From: CAYSUS01 sp964434165
GTDB taxonomy: Bacteria > Planctomycetota > Planctomycetia > Pirellulales > Thermoguttaceae
NCBI GenBank assembly: GCA_964434165.1
Contig: CAYSUS010000137.1
Span: 1 to 16,488, forward strand
Direction: 5' to 3'
Length of the DNA stretch: 16,488 nt
The notes below the pieces were generated by a model. It did no database searches. It was not told where the DNA came from and saw nothing but the letters and a program-made list of their open reading frames with translations. Shown here in pieces: positions 7,107-15,900 of this stretch; positions within the stretch are counted from its first letter, which is position 1; every line of letters starts with the position of its first letter. The translations under genes were made by a program, and so were the position numbers.

Positions 7107-7604
7107 GTGCGCGTGGAGGAGGAGATTGCCGAAGTTGTGCGGGAACACGGCTGGTACGCTGCGAGCATCAGCGATCACGAGCCGCCGTTCCTATACACCA
7201 TCGGCCTCATGCAGACTGTTGACCATCCCGAGTTCATCGTTTTCGGGCTGGAGGCGGACAATGCACGTGCATTGTTCTCGGAGCTCGTCCGGGATATCCG
7301 ACCGAGCCGGTCCTACGCCGAGCCGGGCGTGGCTACGGTTAGCATCGGCGGCGACCACCACCGGGTCGGGTTCCGCCGAGTCCACCCGACGCAGCACCAA
7401 CTGTACCTCGGCTTCGCGATGGGTTACAGTCGTTACATCGGTCGTATCGGGCAACTAGAGGCCATGCAGGCGTTCTGGCCGGATGACACCGGCAAGTTCC
7501 CGTTCGAGGTCGGCTGCCACTTGGACGTGTACCAGCTCCAACCGCGGCTGGATATCGGCCTCACGCCGCGGGAGGCGCGCAAGTGGCGACGGCACTGGGA
7601 GTAG
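7107..7604 (+). CDS. DUF4262 domain-containing protein
   Basis: A 165-residue soluble protein without signal peptide or membrane segment. The front part, with HGWYAASISDHEPPFLYTIGL followed closely by HPEFIVFGLEADNARALF, is the pattern of DUF4262, a family of unknown function. Later conserved-looking parts are GYSRYIGRIG and QAFWPDDTGKFPFE. The GTG at 7107 is the first start in the frame and is preceded only by a weak purine stretch (ATAGAG); the GTG at 7113 is an alternative. Base usage is less GC-biased than its neighbours, with codons such as CTA, GTT and TAC more common, which hints at recent acquisition but is not proof. It stands alone, 357 bases after mnmE and 135 bases before the next gene. 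No biochemical function can be assigned. Confidence 0.82.
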   Translation: MRVEEEIAEVVREHGWYAASISDHEPPFLYTIGLMQTVDHPEFIVFGLEADNARALFSELVRDIRPSRSYAEPGVATVSIGGDHHRVGFRRVHPTQHQLYLGFAMGYSRYIGRIGQLEAMQAFWPDDTGKFPFEVGCHLDVYQLQPRLDIGLTPREARKWRRHWE

Positions 7605-7739
7605 ATACTGCCGAACCAGGCGTTCCATGTGAGCGCGTGGGAAGGCCGAATCCGGGAATCAACGTCCGACGCGCCCGCCGCATGAACTTGACCGTTCTCT
7701 CCGTGCCCAGATCCCGAGACCTTCCCTGGAGTCCCCGCC

Positions 7740-8444
7740 ATGAGATTTGCCGCCCGCCTCGTCGCCGCGTTTGTGCTGTCAGCCTTGGTGCTCACCTCGG
7801 TGAGCAGTGCCGAAGAGGCCAAGAAGGCCCGGGCGAAACGCAGGCCCCATCCGGCGTTCGCCGCCGTGAAGGACGACCCGGCCCTGCCGCGCGTGCTGCT
7901 GTTGGGCGATTCGATCTCCATCGGCTACACCGTGCCGGTGCGCGAGGCGCTCGCTGGCAAGGCCAACGTGCACCGCGCCCCGACCAACTGCGGCCCCACC
8001 TCCCGCGGCGTGGAGCATCTCGACGCCTGGCTCGGCGACGGCGAGTGGGACGTGATCCATTTCAACTTCGGACTGCACGACCTGAAGCAGATCGACGGCA
8101 CGCAGCAGGTGCCGCTGGCCGACTACGAGAAGAACCTGCGCCAGATCGTCGAGCGCTTGAAGAAGACCAAGGCCCGGCTCCTGTGGTGCAGCACCACGCC
8201 CGTGCCGCCGAAGAGCAACCCGCCGCGCTCGCCCGAGGACGTGACCGCCTACAACGCCGTGGCGCGGAAGATCATGGAGAAGGAGGGGGTCGCCATCAAT
8301 GACCTCTACGCCTTTGCCCTGCCGCGGATCGAGAAGATCCAGATCCCCTCGAACGTCCACTTCACGCCCGAGGGCTCGAAGGTCCTCGCCAAGCAGGTGG
8401 CGAGGTCGATCGCCGAGGCGCTGCCGAGAGCGGAAACGCCGTAG
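7740..8444 (+). CDS. Secreted SGNH/GDSL-like hydrolase
   Basis: A 234-residue exported protein of the SGNH fold, whose members are esterases or lipases, often acting on acetylated polysaccharides. The signal peptide covers about residues 1-24 (cleavage near VSSA-EE), followed by a short Lys/Arg-rich stretch. Block I is LLLGDSISIGY with nucleophile Ser58. Block II Gly lies in NCGPTSRG. Block III reads NFGLHDLK, so the usual GxND Asn is His113. Block V reads SNVHFTPEG with His207, where the usual Asp three residues earlier is Ser204. I recall this GLHD/NVHFT combination as typical of a planctomycete subfamily, so these are probably subfamily features rather than damage. The start has GGAG 8 bases upstream. 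The substrate is unknown; a carbohydrate ester is a reasonable guess. Confidence 0.85.
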   Translation: MRFAARLVAAFVLSALVLTSVSSAEEAKKARAKRRPHPAFAAVKDDPALPRVLLLGDSISIGYTVPVREALAGKANVHRAPTNCGPTSRGVEHLDAWLGDGEWDVIHFNFGLHDLKQIDGTQQVPLADYEKNLRQIVERLKKTKARLLWCSTTPVPPKSNPPRSPEDVTAYNAVARKIMEKEGVAINDLYAFALPRIEKIQIPSNVHFTPEGSKVLAKQVARSIAEALPRAETP

Positions 8445-8484
8445 TCGCGGGGCGCAGCGTGTCCTCGCAAGGGACGTGACGGAC

Positions 8485-8500
8485 CGGCCCGGCCGGGCCG
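8485..8500. repeat. 16-bp GC palindrome between convergent genes
   Basis: CGGCCCGGCCGGGCCG is a perfect palindrome that can fold as a 6-bp stem with a 4-base loop. It lies in the 130-base gap between the convergent hydrolase and DUF4185-like genes, so it may help bidirectional termination, although there is no T run. A second perfect 12-bp palindrome, GGACGCGCGTCC, lies at 8564-8575 and touches the stop codon of the leftward gene. Confidence 0.4.
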
Positions 8501-8574
8501 TGTCGGCTCGGCGATTAGCGGCAACGCGCCCTCACCTTGAGCCCACCCAACCCGCTCCGGGCTGGACGCGCGTC

Positions 8575-9972
8575 CTACCGCTGCGCCGGCGCCAGGGCCG
8601 CGTCGTCCAGGTCCAGTCGATAGAGCACCTGGTTGTAGTCGTACCGCGGCGTGGGCTCGGGCCGATCCGCGAACATCGCCGTGTAAGTGCCCTCCAGGAG
8701 CAGGACGGGCGAGTCGGGGGGCGTCAGCTCCGGGTGCAGTCGTGGGTTGTAGAACGTGTAGTTCTCGTGCGAAAGCACCTTCACGGCCGGACCCCACGGA
8801 CCGGTCGGCGAGTCGGCCTCGGCGTACCAAAGCTCGCCGAAGGCCGAAGGCTTGCCCAGCCGCTGCATGAACACCGTGACCCACCGCTTGCGCCACGGAC
8901 TGAATGCGATCGAGCCGCTGTGGGGCTGAATGGTGTCGTCTCCCCCGGCCGCCGGTACCGTCTCCGGCGGCGTGAGCGTTTTCCACCGGCTCGGGTCCTG
9001 CCAGGCCTCGAAGGTGGCCGGGCAGCGGAGTCGCGGAAACGGGTCGCCGAACAGGAGCCAGCTTCTCCCGTCTTCGTCGCGGTGCGCTACGGCATGCCCC
9101 TGCGGCAGCGGGGGCGGCTTGGGCGTGTTCTCCGACTTCGTCCAGACGACCCGGTGGCGTTCGAACGCCTCCTTTTCCTCGCTCCACACGCACAGGCCGC
9201 ACTCATACGCCTCCAAGGGCGGTTTGATCTTGTTGTACACCGCGACGAGCCGCGCGCGGCCGCTCTGGTCGGGCAGGCTGACCAGGCCGCTGAGCCAGGT
9301 GGGGCCCGAGCCGGGCATCCGAGCCACGCCGCGGGGCGTCCTGTGCTGGTCCGTGAAATACTCGTACTCCAGCCGGACCGGCGGTTTGAGGGAATCGAGC
9401 GGCCGAAGCGGCGTGGTGGCGCACGTGGCGTGGAAGATGCCCAGCGGGTAGCGGGCAAGGGTCGTATCGCCCCACAGCCAGAACAGGCGCCCGCGGTGCT
9501 CGGCCACCTGGACGCTGTCGCACCCCATCACCGGTCCGTCGCGCCACCGGGGCTCCTGCCCGAGTTTCTGGCTCTCGGCAAACAGTCCCGACCCAGTGAT
9601 GCGCCCCAGGCGGCGTGCGACGATGGTGCGGTCGATCTCCAGACGAAGCGTGCCTCCCGGCCGGGGCGTTACGCGGACTCCGCGATAGCCGAAGCCGTCT
9701 TTGGGCACGCCATACCCGTGCCCTTGAATGCCCAGCCAGGTCTCGCGGCCCATCAGCTCGGGCAGGTCGAAGGCGATGAGGCCGGCGTTGTCGGTCACCA
9801 GGCGCACGTGGTGCGTGGTCCTGAGCTCGACCAGGGGCACGGGCCAGCCGCTCCCCTGCTCCACGACCTCGATGCGGCAAGGCTCCGCGGCGCGGCCCGC
9901 GGAGCAGGCCAGCAGCGCCATCATGCCGACCGCGGGCCGGATGCGCAGCGCGAGGCGCACGAATCGGGTCAT
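8575..9972 (-). CDS. Secreted DUF4185-like predicted beta-propeller protein
   Basis: A 465-residue exported protein. The signal peptide covers about residues 1-28 (MTRFVRLALRIRP, hydrophobic core, then AGRAA-EP). Residues about 30-110 (GWPVPLVELRTTHHVRLVTD and on) look like a carboxypeptidase-regulatory-like beta sandwich. The remainder has repeated beta-propeller-like signatures, for example the strand around GRLFWLWGDTTLARYPLG, which resembles DUF4185, and later LWYAEADSPTGPWGP and LLLEGTYTAMF, as in glycosidase-like propellers. I recognise the family as common in planctomycetes but know no function for it. The start at 9972 is chosen because it gives a normal signal peptide. ATG codons at 10030 and 10015 would lengthen it; the first lies 5 bases after the upstream stop and would allow coupling. 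It is the last gene of the leftward set. Confidence 0.75.
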   Translation of the reverse strand: MTRFVRLALRIRPAVGMMALLACSAGRAAEPCRIEVVEQGSGWPVPLVELRTTHHVRLVTDNAGLIAFDLPELMGRETWLGIQGHGYGVPKDGFGYRGVRVTPRPGGTLRLEIDRTIVARRLGRITGSGLFAESQKLGQEPRWRDGPVMGCDSVQVAEHRGRLFWLWGDTTLARYPLGIFHATCATTPLRPLDSLKPPVRLEYEYFTDQHRTPRGVARMPGSGPTWLSGLVSLPDQSGRARLVAVYNKIKPPLEAYECGLCVWSEEKEAFERHRVVWTKSENTPKPPPLPQGHAVAHRDEDGRSWLLFGDPFPRLRCPATFEAWQDPSRWKTLTPPETVPAAGGDDTIQPHSGSIAFSPWRKRWVTVFMQRLGKPSAFGELWYAEADSPTGPWGPAVKVLSHENYTFYNPRLHPELTPPDSPVLLLEGTYTAMFADRPEPTPRYDYNQVLYRLDLDDAALAPAQR

Positions 9973-10034
9973 GGCGGCACTCGACCAGTAACGACCCTGG
10001 GAAGCAGCGGGCATGCGATCGACCTCCATCGCGG

Positions 10035-11141
10035 TCAGCCGGGCAGGATCACGTCGCGCTGGCCGGGCACGTAGGTGCAGTCGGGCTCGGCGGCCAAGGC
10101 GTCGCCCGTCACGGCGTAGGCCCGGGCGCGGCTCCCGCCGCAAACGTAGCGGTACTCGCACATCCCGCAGATGCCGCCGAAGCGATCCGGGTCGCGCAAT
10201 GCCCGAAAGGTCGGGTGGTTCTGATACACGGCCACCACGGAGTCTTCCGGGAAACGCCCGCACGGAAGCGGCAGGAATCCGGCCGGGTAGATCTCGCCGG
10301 TCTGCCCCACGAACATGATCCCGCGTCCGTCGCCCACGCCCAGCGGCGCGCGATGGCCGCGGCGGCGCGCGGCATCGGTCTCGTCGCCGGGTCCCGCCAG
10401 GGGATTGCCGCCCTGATGGAGCACGTAGCGGCGATAGTGCGGGGCCTCCGTGGTCTTCACCGCGTAGGGCTGCGTCTGCGCGTGGTGCCAGAGCTTCTCG
10501 AAGGCGACCTCGTACTCGTCGGGCTCGATCCGCGTCTCCTCGACTCCGCGCCCCACGGGCACGAGGAAGAACGCCGCCCACATGGCGATCCGCTGGTCGG
10601 CCAGCAGGGCCGCGATCGCGTCGATCTGGTGGAAGTTGCGTCGCGTGATCGTCGTGTTGACCTGCACGGCCAGTCCGAGGTCACGGGCGTCGGAGAGCAT
10701 GCGCAGCGTGCGATCGAAGCTCCCCTCCCAGCCGCGAAAGGCGTCGTGCGTGGCCGCGTCGGCGCCGTCCAGGCTGATCCCCAGGTTGCGGATGCCGGCC
10801 TCGCGGGCCCGGGCGAAGGCCTCGCGCGTGGCCAGCGGCGTGGCCGAGGGGGTCAGGGCCGGCCTGATATCGCGCGAGACCGCATGGCGTACCAGCGCGA
10901 ACAGGTCGATCCGTTTGAGCGGGTCGCCGCCTGTGAATACCATCATCGGCTTGCGCGGGAACTCGGCCACCTGGTCGATCAGCTGCATCGACTCCTCGGT
11001 GGAGAGCTCCTCGGGGTGGGCCTCTTCCTGGGCCGACGCCCTGCAGTGCTTGCACACCAGATCGCAGGCCTGCGTGATCTCGTAGTAGAACATCAGCGGG
11101 CTGCGGTCGAAGTCGGCCTGGGTGTAGTCGGCGTGGGACAT
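10035..11141 (-). CDS. Radical SAM/SPASM enzyme, TIGR04053-like (NirJ/AhbC relatives)
   Basis: A 368-residue cytoplasmic iron-sulfur enzyme that should cleave S-adenosylmethionine to a 5'-deoxyadenosyl radical. The radical SAM cluster motif is CDLVCKHC (Cys26, Cys30, Cys33), followed by the GGDPL SAM-binding segment (FTGGDPLKR) and SLDGADAATHDAFRG. The C-terminal SPASM-type region has Cys294, Cys325, Cys328, Cys334 and Cys355 (CGMCEYRYVCGGSRARAYA), enough for one or more auxiliary clusters. The N-terminus (DFDRSPLMFYYEITQACD) and the KTTEAPHYRR segment match what I remember of TIGR04053, a family near the haem-synthesis enzymes NirJ and AhbC/AhbD whose own reaction is not established as far as I know. 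No purine-rich ribosome-binding site precedes the ATG; the leader is CT-rich. It follows the four-helix membrane gene by 38 bases. Confidence 0.88.
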   Translation of the reverse strand: MSHADYTQADFDRSPLMFYYEITQACDLVCKHCRASAQEEAHPEELSTEESMQLIDQVAEFPRKPMMVFTGGDPLKRIDLFALVRHAVSRDIRPALTPSATPLATREAFARAREAGIRNLGISLDGADAATHDAFRGWEGSFDRTLRMLSDARDLGLAVQVNTTITRRNFHQIDAIAALLADQRIAMWAAFFLVPVGRGVEETRIEPDEYEVAFEKLWHHAQTQPYAVKTTEAPHYRRYVLHQGGNPLAGPGDETDAARRRGHRAPLGVGDGRGIMFVGQTGEIYPAGFLPLPCGRFPEDSVVAVYQNHPTFRALRDPDRFGGICGMCEYRYVCGGSRARAYAVTGDALAAEPDCTYVPGQRDVILPG

Positions 11142-11170
11142 GGGGAGAGAGGAGGGATTTGGGATTGGGG
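11142..11170 (+). repeat. G-run cluster (possible quadruplex) abutting the radical SAM start codon
   Basis: Four plus-strand G runs (11142-11145, 11154-11156, 11161-11163, 11167-11170) are separated by 8, 4 and 3 bases, the last three forming an imperfect GGGATT tandem. They lie immediately before the leftward ATG, so the mRNA is correspondingly C-rich and has no Shine-Dalgarno sequence there. Confidence 0.35.
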
Positions 11171-11179
11171 ATCAGGAGG

Positions 11180-11620
11180 TCAGGCGTCGGCATCGCCCAG
11201 GCGCGAGGCGCCGGGGCCGCAGCCGTCGCGGATCACCTGGCGATGGAGAAGGGAGTAATAACGGAACCGGGCCGGCATGTGCGAGCCGACCGAGCCGATG
11301 GCGACCACGGCCAGCAGGAGGACGAATCGGTACTCCCAGCAGACGGGAACAAGCGCGATCAAGACGAGCTTGCCGAGCGTCAACACGCCGCGGACCTGGT
11401 GGAACCAGACGGTCCGCGGCCCGGCCTCGGAGGCCGCCAGGGCCACGCCCGAGCCGAGAGACGCGTAGAGGCTTGCCAGCAGCCTCTCCCGCGGCACGTC
11501 AAAGGCGTGACCGCCGAGCAGCACTCCCGTGGCGGCGAGGTGCGCCGTGCGCAGGGCGACGTTCCAGCCGCGGGCCGTGAGACCGTCGAGGGCCCGCAAG
11601 ACCCAGCGAACCACGGTCAC
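11180..11620 (-). CDS. Small four-helix membrane protein with conserved-looking histidines
   Basis: A 146-residue integral membrane protein. Four hydrophobic segments are visible at about 21-42, 47-66, 71-94 and 97-125. Histidines lie in or at the edge of helices: His27 and His38 (HLAATGVLLGGH), His74 (VWFHQVRG) and His114 (GSVGSHMPARFRYYS). The pattern recalls CopD-like and small cytochrome-b-like proteins, so haem or metal binding is possible, but I recognise no named family with certainty. I do recall similar proteins next to TIGR04053 radical SAM genes. The GTG start at 11620 overlaps the stop of the upstream gene as GTGA, which implies translational coupling; a GTG two codons later is an alternative. 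A frame extending further upstream is a shadow of the preceding gene. The radical SAM gene follows 38 bases downstream. Confidence 0.78.
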   Translation of the reverse strand: MTVVRWVLRALDGLTARGWNVALRTAHLAATGVLLGGHAFDVPRERLLASLYASLGSGVALAASEAGPRTVWFHQVRGVLTLGKLVLIALVPVCWEYRFVLLLAVVAIGSVGSHMPARFRYYSLLHRQVIRDGCGPGASRLGDADA

Positions 11621-12900
11621 CGATTCCGGCGGCGCTCTTCCAGCGCCTTGCGCCGCTCCTCCGCCGCCTTGCGCCGCTTCTCCTCCAACTCCTTGCTCCG
11701 GCGCTCGTTCTCCTCCATCTCCTGGATGGTGACCTTGGTCTCCAGGGAGTGGCGGCGGTCCTTGACGTGCTCGCCCGGCGAGGCCGGCACGATCTGCTTG
11801 ACGACGACGTCGTCGAACTCGATCCAGCCGGCGCCGAGGTACCCGTAGAGCATGACGCGGCCGTAGCGGGGCGTGTACTTGGTGTGCTTGGGGGTGAACT
11901 CCTCGACGTGCGTGTTCCACTGGTTCGCCGGCCCCTTGAGGTTGATCTGGCTGCGATAGACCTCGCGCATCTGGCCTTCCTCGGGCCGGTAGGCCTTGCT
12001 GGCGCGGGACTTGGGATTGTACGTCCCGGCACGGTACTGCGTGTCGATGGGCTCGCCGCACTTGATGAACACCTTGCCGGCCACGCCGCTGGTGCGCCAC
12101 CGGCAGGTGAAGCGGTACTTGGCGCCCTCCTCCACTGGGAAGTAGTCGCTGTAATACATCACGCCGGTCGAGTCGCCGATGCCCTTGTTGAACTCCAGGC
12201 GGATGACCTTGTTGCCGGGGTTGCCGGCCTCGGGGATCCACTTGACCTGGTTGCCCAGCGGCTCGCGCTGCTGCCCGCCGCGGGCCTCCCAGCCGTTGGG
12301 GTGGCCGCGGCCGGCATCGAAGTCGCCGATCACCAGATTGGGGTTCTTCTGCCAGTTCTCCTCGGCCAGCCGATCGACCGGGGCCGGGCCGCCGGGCTCG
12401 CGCCCGTACAGCTTGTCGAGCATGTCCTTGACGTACTTGTGCGGGATCTCGCTGACCGTCTTGGTGCGGGCGTTGACCTCGTAAATCACCTTGGGATCGG
12501 GATACTTCGAGAAATCGACGCACTTGATCTCGAGGTCGTACACGTCCCATTCGTGGCCGGCCACGCGCTCCACACTCCCCCAGATGCCGATGTGAGCCCC
12601 GAAATCCTCGCGCACGGCCTTGCTGACCGTGTCGAGCGACGAGGAGCCGTTCAGGTGGATCTTGTTCGACTTACAGAAGTCGCGCACATCGAGCATCGTC
12701 TCGGGAATGATGAAGCCGCCCTCGCGCTCCAGCTTCTTCCAAATCATGTCGCCGACCATCTGGCCGTAGCGTCCCTCGTCGAACTTCGACTCGAAGTCGA
12801 AGGGGATGACCACCTTGCGGTCGTCGGCCGTCGCGGGATTAGCGGAAAGGAGCGAAACAACGGTGATTGCGGCCACACCGCAAGAGAGGAGCGTCTTCAT
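11617..12900 (-). CDS. Secreted FlgO/TolB-N-like protein with jelly-roll-like domain and charged helical tail
   Basis: A 427-residue exported protein. Signal peptide residues 1-25 (cleavage near NPATA-DD); there is no lipobox Cys at the cleavage site. Residues about 28-165 start with VVIPFDFES and contain MVGDMIWKKLEREGGFIIPE and AHIGIWGSVE, the pattern of FlgO/CsgG/TolB-N-type envelope domains. Residues about 190-385 look like a carbohydrate-binding jelly roll: GDFDAGRGHPNGWEAR near the start, YRFTCRWRTSG in the middle and GWIEFDDVVVK at the end. The last about 40 residues are a highly charged Glu/Arg/Lys helix with a heptad repeat (RRKAAEE RRKALEE). The ATG has GGGAG 10 bases upstream. Its stop overlaps the start of the four-helix membrane gene. 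A role at the envelope is inferred; no specific function is known. Confidence 0.75.
   Translation of the reverse strand: MKTLLSCGVAAITVVSLLSANPATADDRKVVIPFDFESKFDEGRYGQMVGDMIWKKLEREGGFIIPETMLDVRDFCKSNKIHLNGSSSLDTVSKAVREDFGAHIGIWGSVERVAGHEWDVYDLEIKCVDFSKYPDPKVIYEVNARTKTVSEIPHKYVKDMLDKLYGREPGGPAPVDRLAEENWQKNPNLVIGDFDAGRGHPNGWEARGGQQREPLGNQVKWIPEAGNPGNKVIRLEFNKGIGDSTGVMYYSDYFPVEEGAKYRFTCRWRTSGVAGKVFIKCGEPIDTQYRAGTYNPKSRASKAYRPEEGQMREVYRSQINLKGPANQWNTHVEEFTPKHTKYTPRYGRVMLYGYLGAGWIEFDDVVVKQIVPASPGEHVKDRRHSLETKVTIQEMEENERRSKELEEKRRKAAEERRKALEERRRNR
11644..11678. repeat. 21-base tandem repeat encoding a heptad
   Basis: CGCCTTGCGCCGCT occurs at 11644-11657 and again at 11665-11678, a 21-base period equal to seven codons. 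It encodes the repeated RRKAxEE heptads of the charged helical tail in the overlying leftward gene. Confidence 0.55.
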
Positions 12901-12980
12901 TGCACACGGTCTCCCGAGTCAAGCGGGACGAGCTTGCGCGGAACGAGGCCGGCAAAACCCACCCGTAGATCCTGTGAATC

Positions 12981-15900
12981 CTAATCCCCCGCGGGGGCCG
13001 ACGTCGAGCCGCCCTCCGAGAGACGCTGGAAGTACTGGCGGTTGAGCTCCTCCCAGCCGACGGGCGAGGGATCGCTCATGCTCCCGAGGATCTCCTTCTG
13101 GATGTCGCTGGGCAGGTTCTCCGTGGCGTCCTTGCGAACCTCGAACTCGCCGGAAAGGTACTGCTTGACGTTGCCCAGGCCCTCGGCCAGGACCTCGCGC
13201 TGGCGCAAGGCGCTCTGATAGCGGCCCGCCTTCAGATCGCGCTCGACCTGCGCCATCAGATCAATCATCTTCTGAAGGTCCGTGTGATGGAAATTGGCGA
13301 TCTGGAACTGCAAGTCGACGCCCTCGGCCTTGTTGCGCAGGGCGGACTGCTTGCCCGCCAGGCGCTGCATGTCGGCCATGCTTCGTGGGTTCGGCGCGGG
13401 TCCCTCCAGTCCCTCTCCGCCCTGGCCGCTTTCCTTGCCTCCCCCGGTGGCCCCACCGGTGGGGTCTTTGCTATGGTCCTTGACCTGGCCCTTGACGTAA
13501 GGGTCGGGCGTCAGGCGGCTGGGCGTCTTGCGCCCGCCCTTGCCCACGGCCTCGTCGCCTACGAACTCGCCGCTGGACTTGCCCTGCCGGCCCTCGCCGC
13601 TGCGTCCGCTCATCTCGCTCGTGTTGGGCAGACGGTTGCCCGTCGCGCCCTTGGCGCTCATGTTCGAGATCGGCCCGTCGGACACGTCCCAGCCCGCGCC
13701 CTTGTCGAGGGAGTCGGCCGCGCTGCTGGAGACGTCCTCCATCTCGTCGAACAGGTCCTCCTCTTCCTCCATCAGGTCGCCGATGAGGTCCTCCAGCTCG
13801 CCGGGGAGCTCGGCCATCGGGGCCTCCTTGTCCGCGTCGGTGAGCGACTCCTCCTGGCTCCACCGCTCGCGGTCGGGCGTGTCGGGGAGCCACTTCTCCA
13901 GGTTTGTCTTGATCTCCTCGGCCATCTCGGCGCCCAACTGCTCCAACGGGACGGCGATGTCCGCCGTCTTCTTGGTCAGGGCGTCTTCGGCCATCTTGAT
14001 CTCCGTCTGGATCTCAACCAGCTCCTTGGCCAGGGCCGGGTTGGAGAAGTCCTGCTCAGCCAGCTTGCTCAGGTCGGTGTTCAACTCCTTCATGAACTTC
14101 GACCAGTCGTCCTCCGAGGCGCCCACGGCCTTCAGGAACTTCTCGTCCTCTTCCGTGAAGTCCTCGACCGGCTTCTTCGCCAGGTTCTCCGCGGCCTCGA
14201 TGATCTTCTTCCGCTGCTCGAGGAACTCGTCAATCTTGGCCGTGATCTCCTCGAGCTTCTTCTGGGTGTCGTCGGGCAGGTCGCCGCCGGGACGCTTCTT
14301 GGCCTCGGCCAGCACCTCGGCCTGGGCCTGCCGGGCGACGTCGAGCAGCTTGCGCAAGGCGTCGATGATCCGATCCTGCGTGCCGGTCAGCTCGGGCACC
14401 GCCGTGGCGAAACCGTCCATCTCCTTGAGCTTCACGAGCCCGTCGCACTGCTGGACGGCCTGGAGCATCTCGCCCACCGCCAGGGCGTTGATCACGCGCT
14501 TGATCGCCTGGCGCTCGGGCACGTCCTTTTCGTCGATCGTGCCGACCAGCGCCGCCGAGGCCTTCTGCACCTCCACCTGGATGGCCCGGACCTCCCTGGC
14601 GACGTTGACCCGCCCGGCCAGCTCGGTCTCGCGCAACAGCAGGGTCGCCCGCACGCGCCCGCGAACCTGCGTCTCCAGAATCCTCCAGATGGCCGTGCGG
14701 ATGCTGTCGAGTTGGGCCAGGGTCTCGGTGGTCTTGGCCCGATCGTCCACGACGACGATCTGATGCCAGGCGGTGGCGGTCTCCTGGGGCTTCAGGTCCC
14801 TTCCCCACTCGGTGACGCGGCGCTCGTCGGTGGCGACCGCGCGGATGCGGAGGACCTGGCCGGCCTTCAGCGCGTCCTCCGCGAACTCCAGCCGATGGCT
14901 CAGGGTCACGGTTGTCGAGGTCTTGAAGTCCTTGTCCTTCAGCCAGGTCTTGGGCGCGACGGGCGAGGGAAGCTCGACCTCTTCAGGCTCGCTGCCTTCG
15001 GCGCCCGGCTTGCGCTCGAAGAGCTTGGCCTCCAGCCGAACGCGGCCCACGCCGTAGTCGTCCCCGGCGCGGATCATCACGCTGACTTCGCCGCCCGGAG
15101 CCACCTTGGTCTCCCGGTCGGGCTTGAGCAACTGCACGGCAGGCGGCTTGTCCTTGAGCACGTGGATGCGATTCAGGCGCGGGTCGGGGTCGGACCCGCC
15201 CTCGTTGGCCATGTGGATCGAGTAACTCGTGTCCTTCACCAGCGGGATCTTGCTGATCACGAGGAGCTGCCCGTCGTTCTCCACCCGGCCGCTGTACTGC
15301 TGACCCTCCATCTCGATCCAGCCCTTGACGACCGGCACGGTGGGGCGGATTCGCAATTCGGCCTCGGTGAACTCGGGGGCCTCCAGGTCGGCGTGACGCT
15401 GGATGAACACGGCGTCCGGCCGCTCCAGATAAGGCGGGAAGTGCAGCTTCACCTCCACCTCGTCCACGGCCGGCTTCTCGCAGATGCCCACCGAGTAGAT
15501 CGAGGTCTGCGAGTCCCCGATCTCCAGGCGGTACTCGAGCGGATTCATCACCGCGGACAGCGTCGCGCGGTACAGGGAGTTCTTCTCCTCCCTCTCCTCG
15601 TCGATCGTCATTGTCACCGACTGCTCTTTCTCGCCCTCGGGCGTAAAGAACAGGCGGCCCTCGTACGCCTCGCCGGTCGGATTCTCGATCTCGGCCGTCA
15701 CTTCCAGGTTCGCGCCGACGAGAACCTCGGTGTCGCCGGGCGTCACCCGGAGAATCTTCACCGAACCCACCGAGGGGGTGAAGGTCCAAGGGCTCATCAG
15801 GCGCGAGCCGGCCGAGCCCCAGTGGGGGATCAGCAGATGGCAGAGGATGCCGAGGCCCGCGACGATGCCCAGCAGGATGAACGACTCGCCGAGGTCGCGG

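Noticed and set aside
8299..10074. 591-codon open frame on the plus strand
   Set aside because: It is a shadow of the DUF4185-like gene and overlaps the end of the hydrolase; no recognisable domain.
9973..10581. N-terminal extension of the DUF4185-like frame into the radical SAM gene
   Set aside because: The extra sequence is an Arg-rich shadow of the radical SAM gene; a normal signal peptide begins at 9972.
13451..13464. Perfect 14-bp palindrome CCCCACCGGTGGGG followed by TCTTT
   Set aside because: It is in the middle of the DUF4175-like coding region, in its Gly/Thr linker, and the T run is on the wrong strand for that gene.
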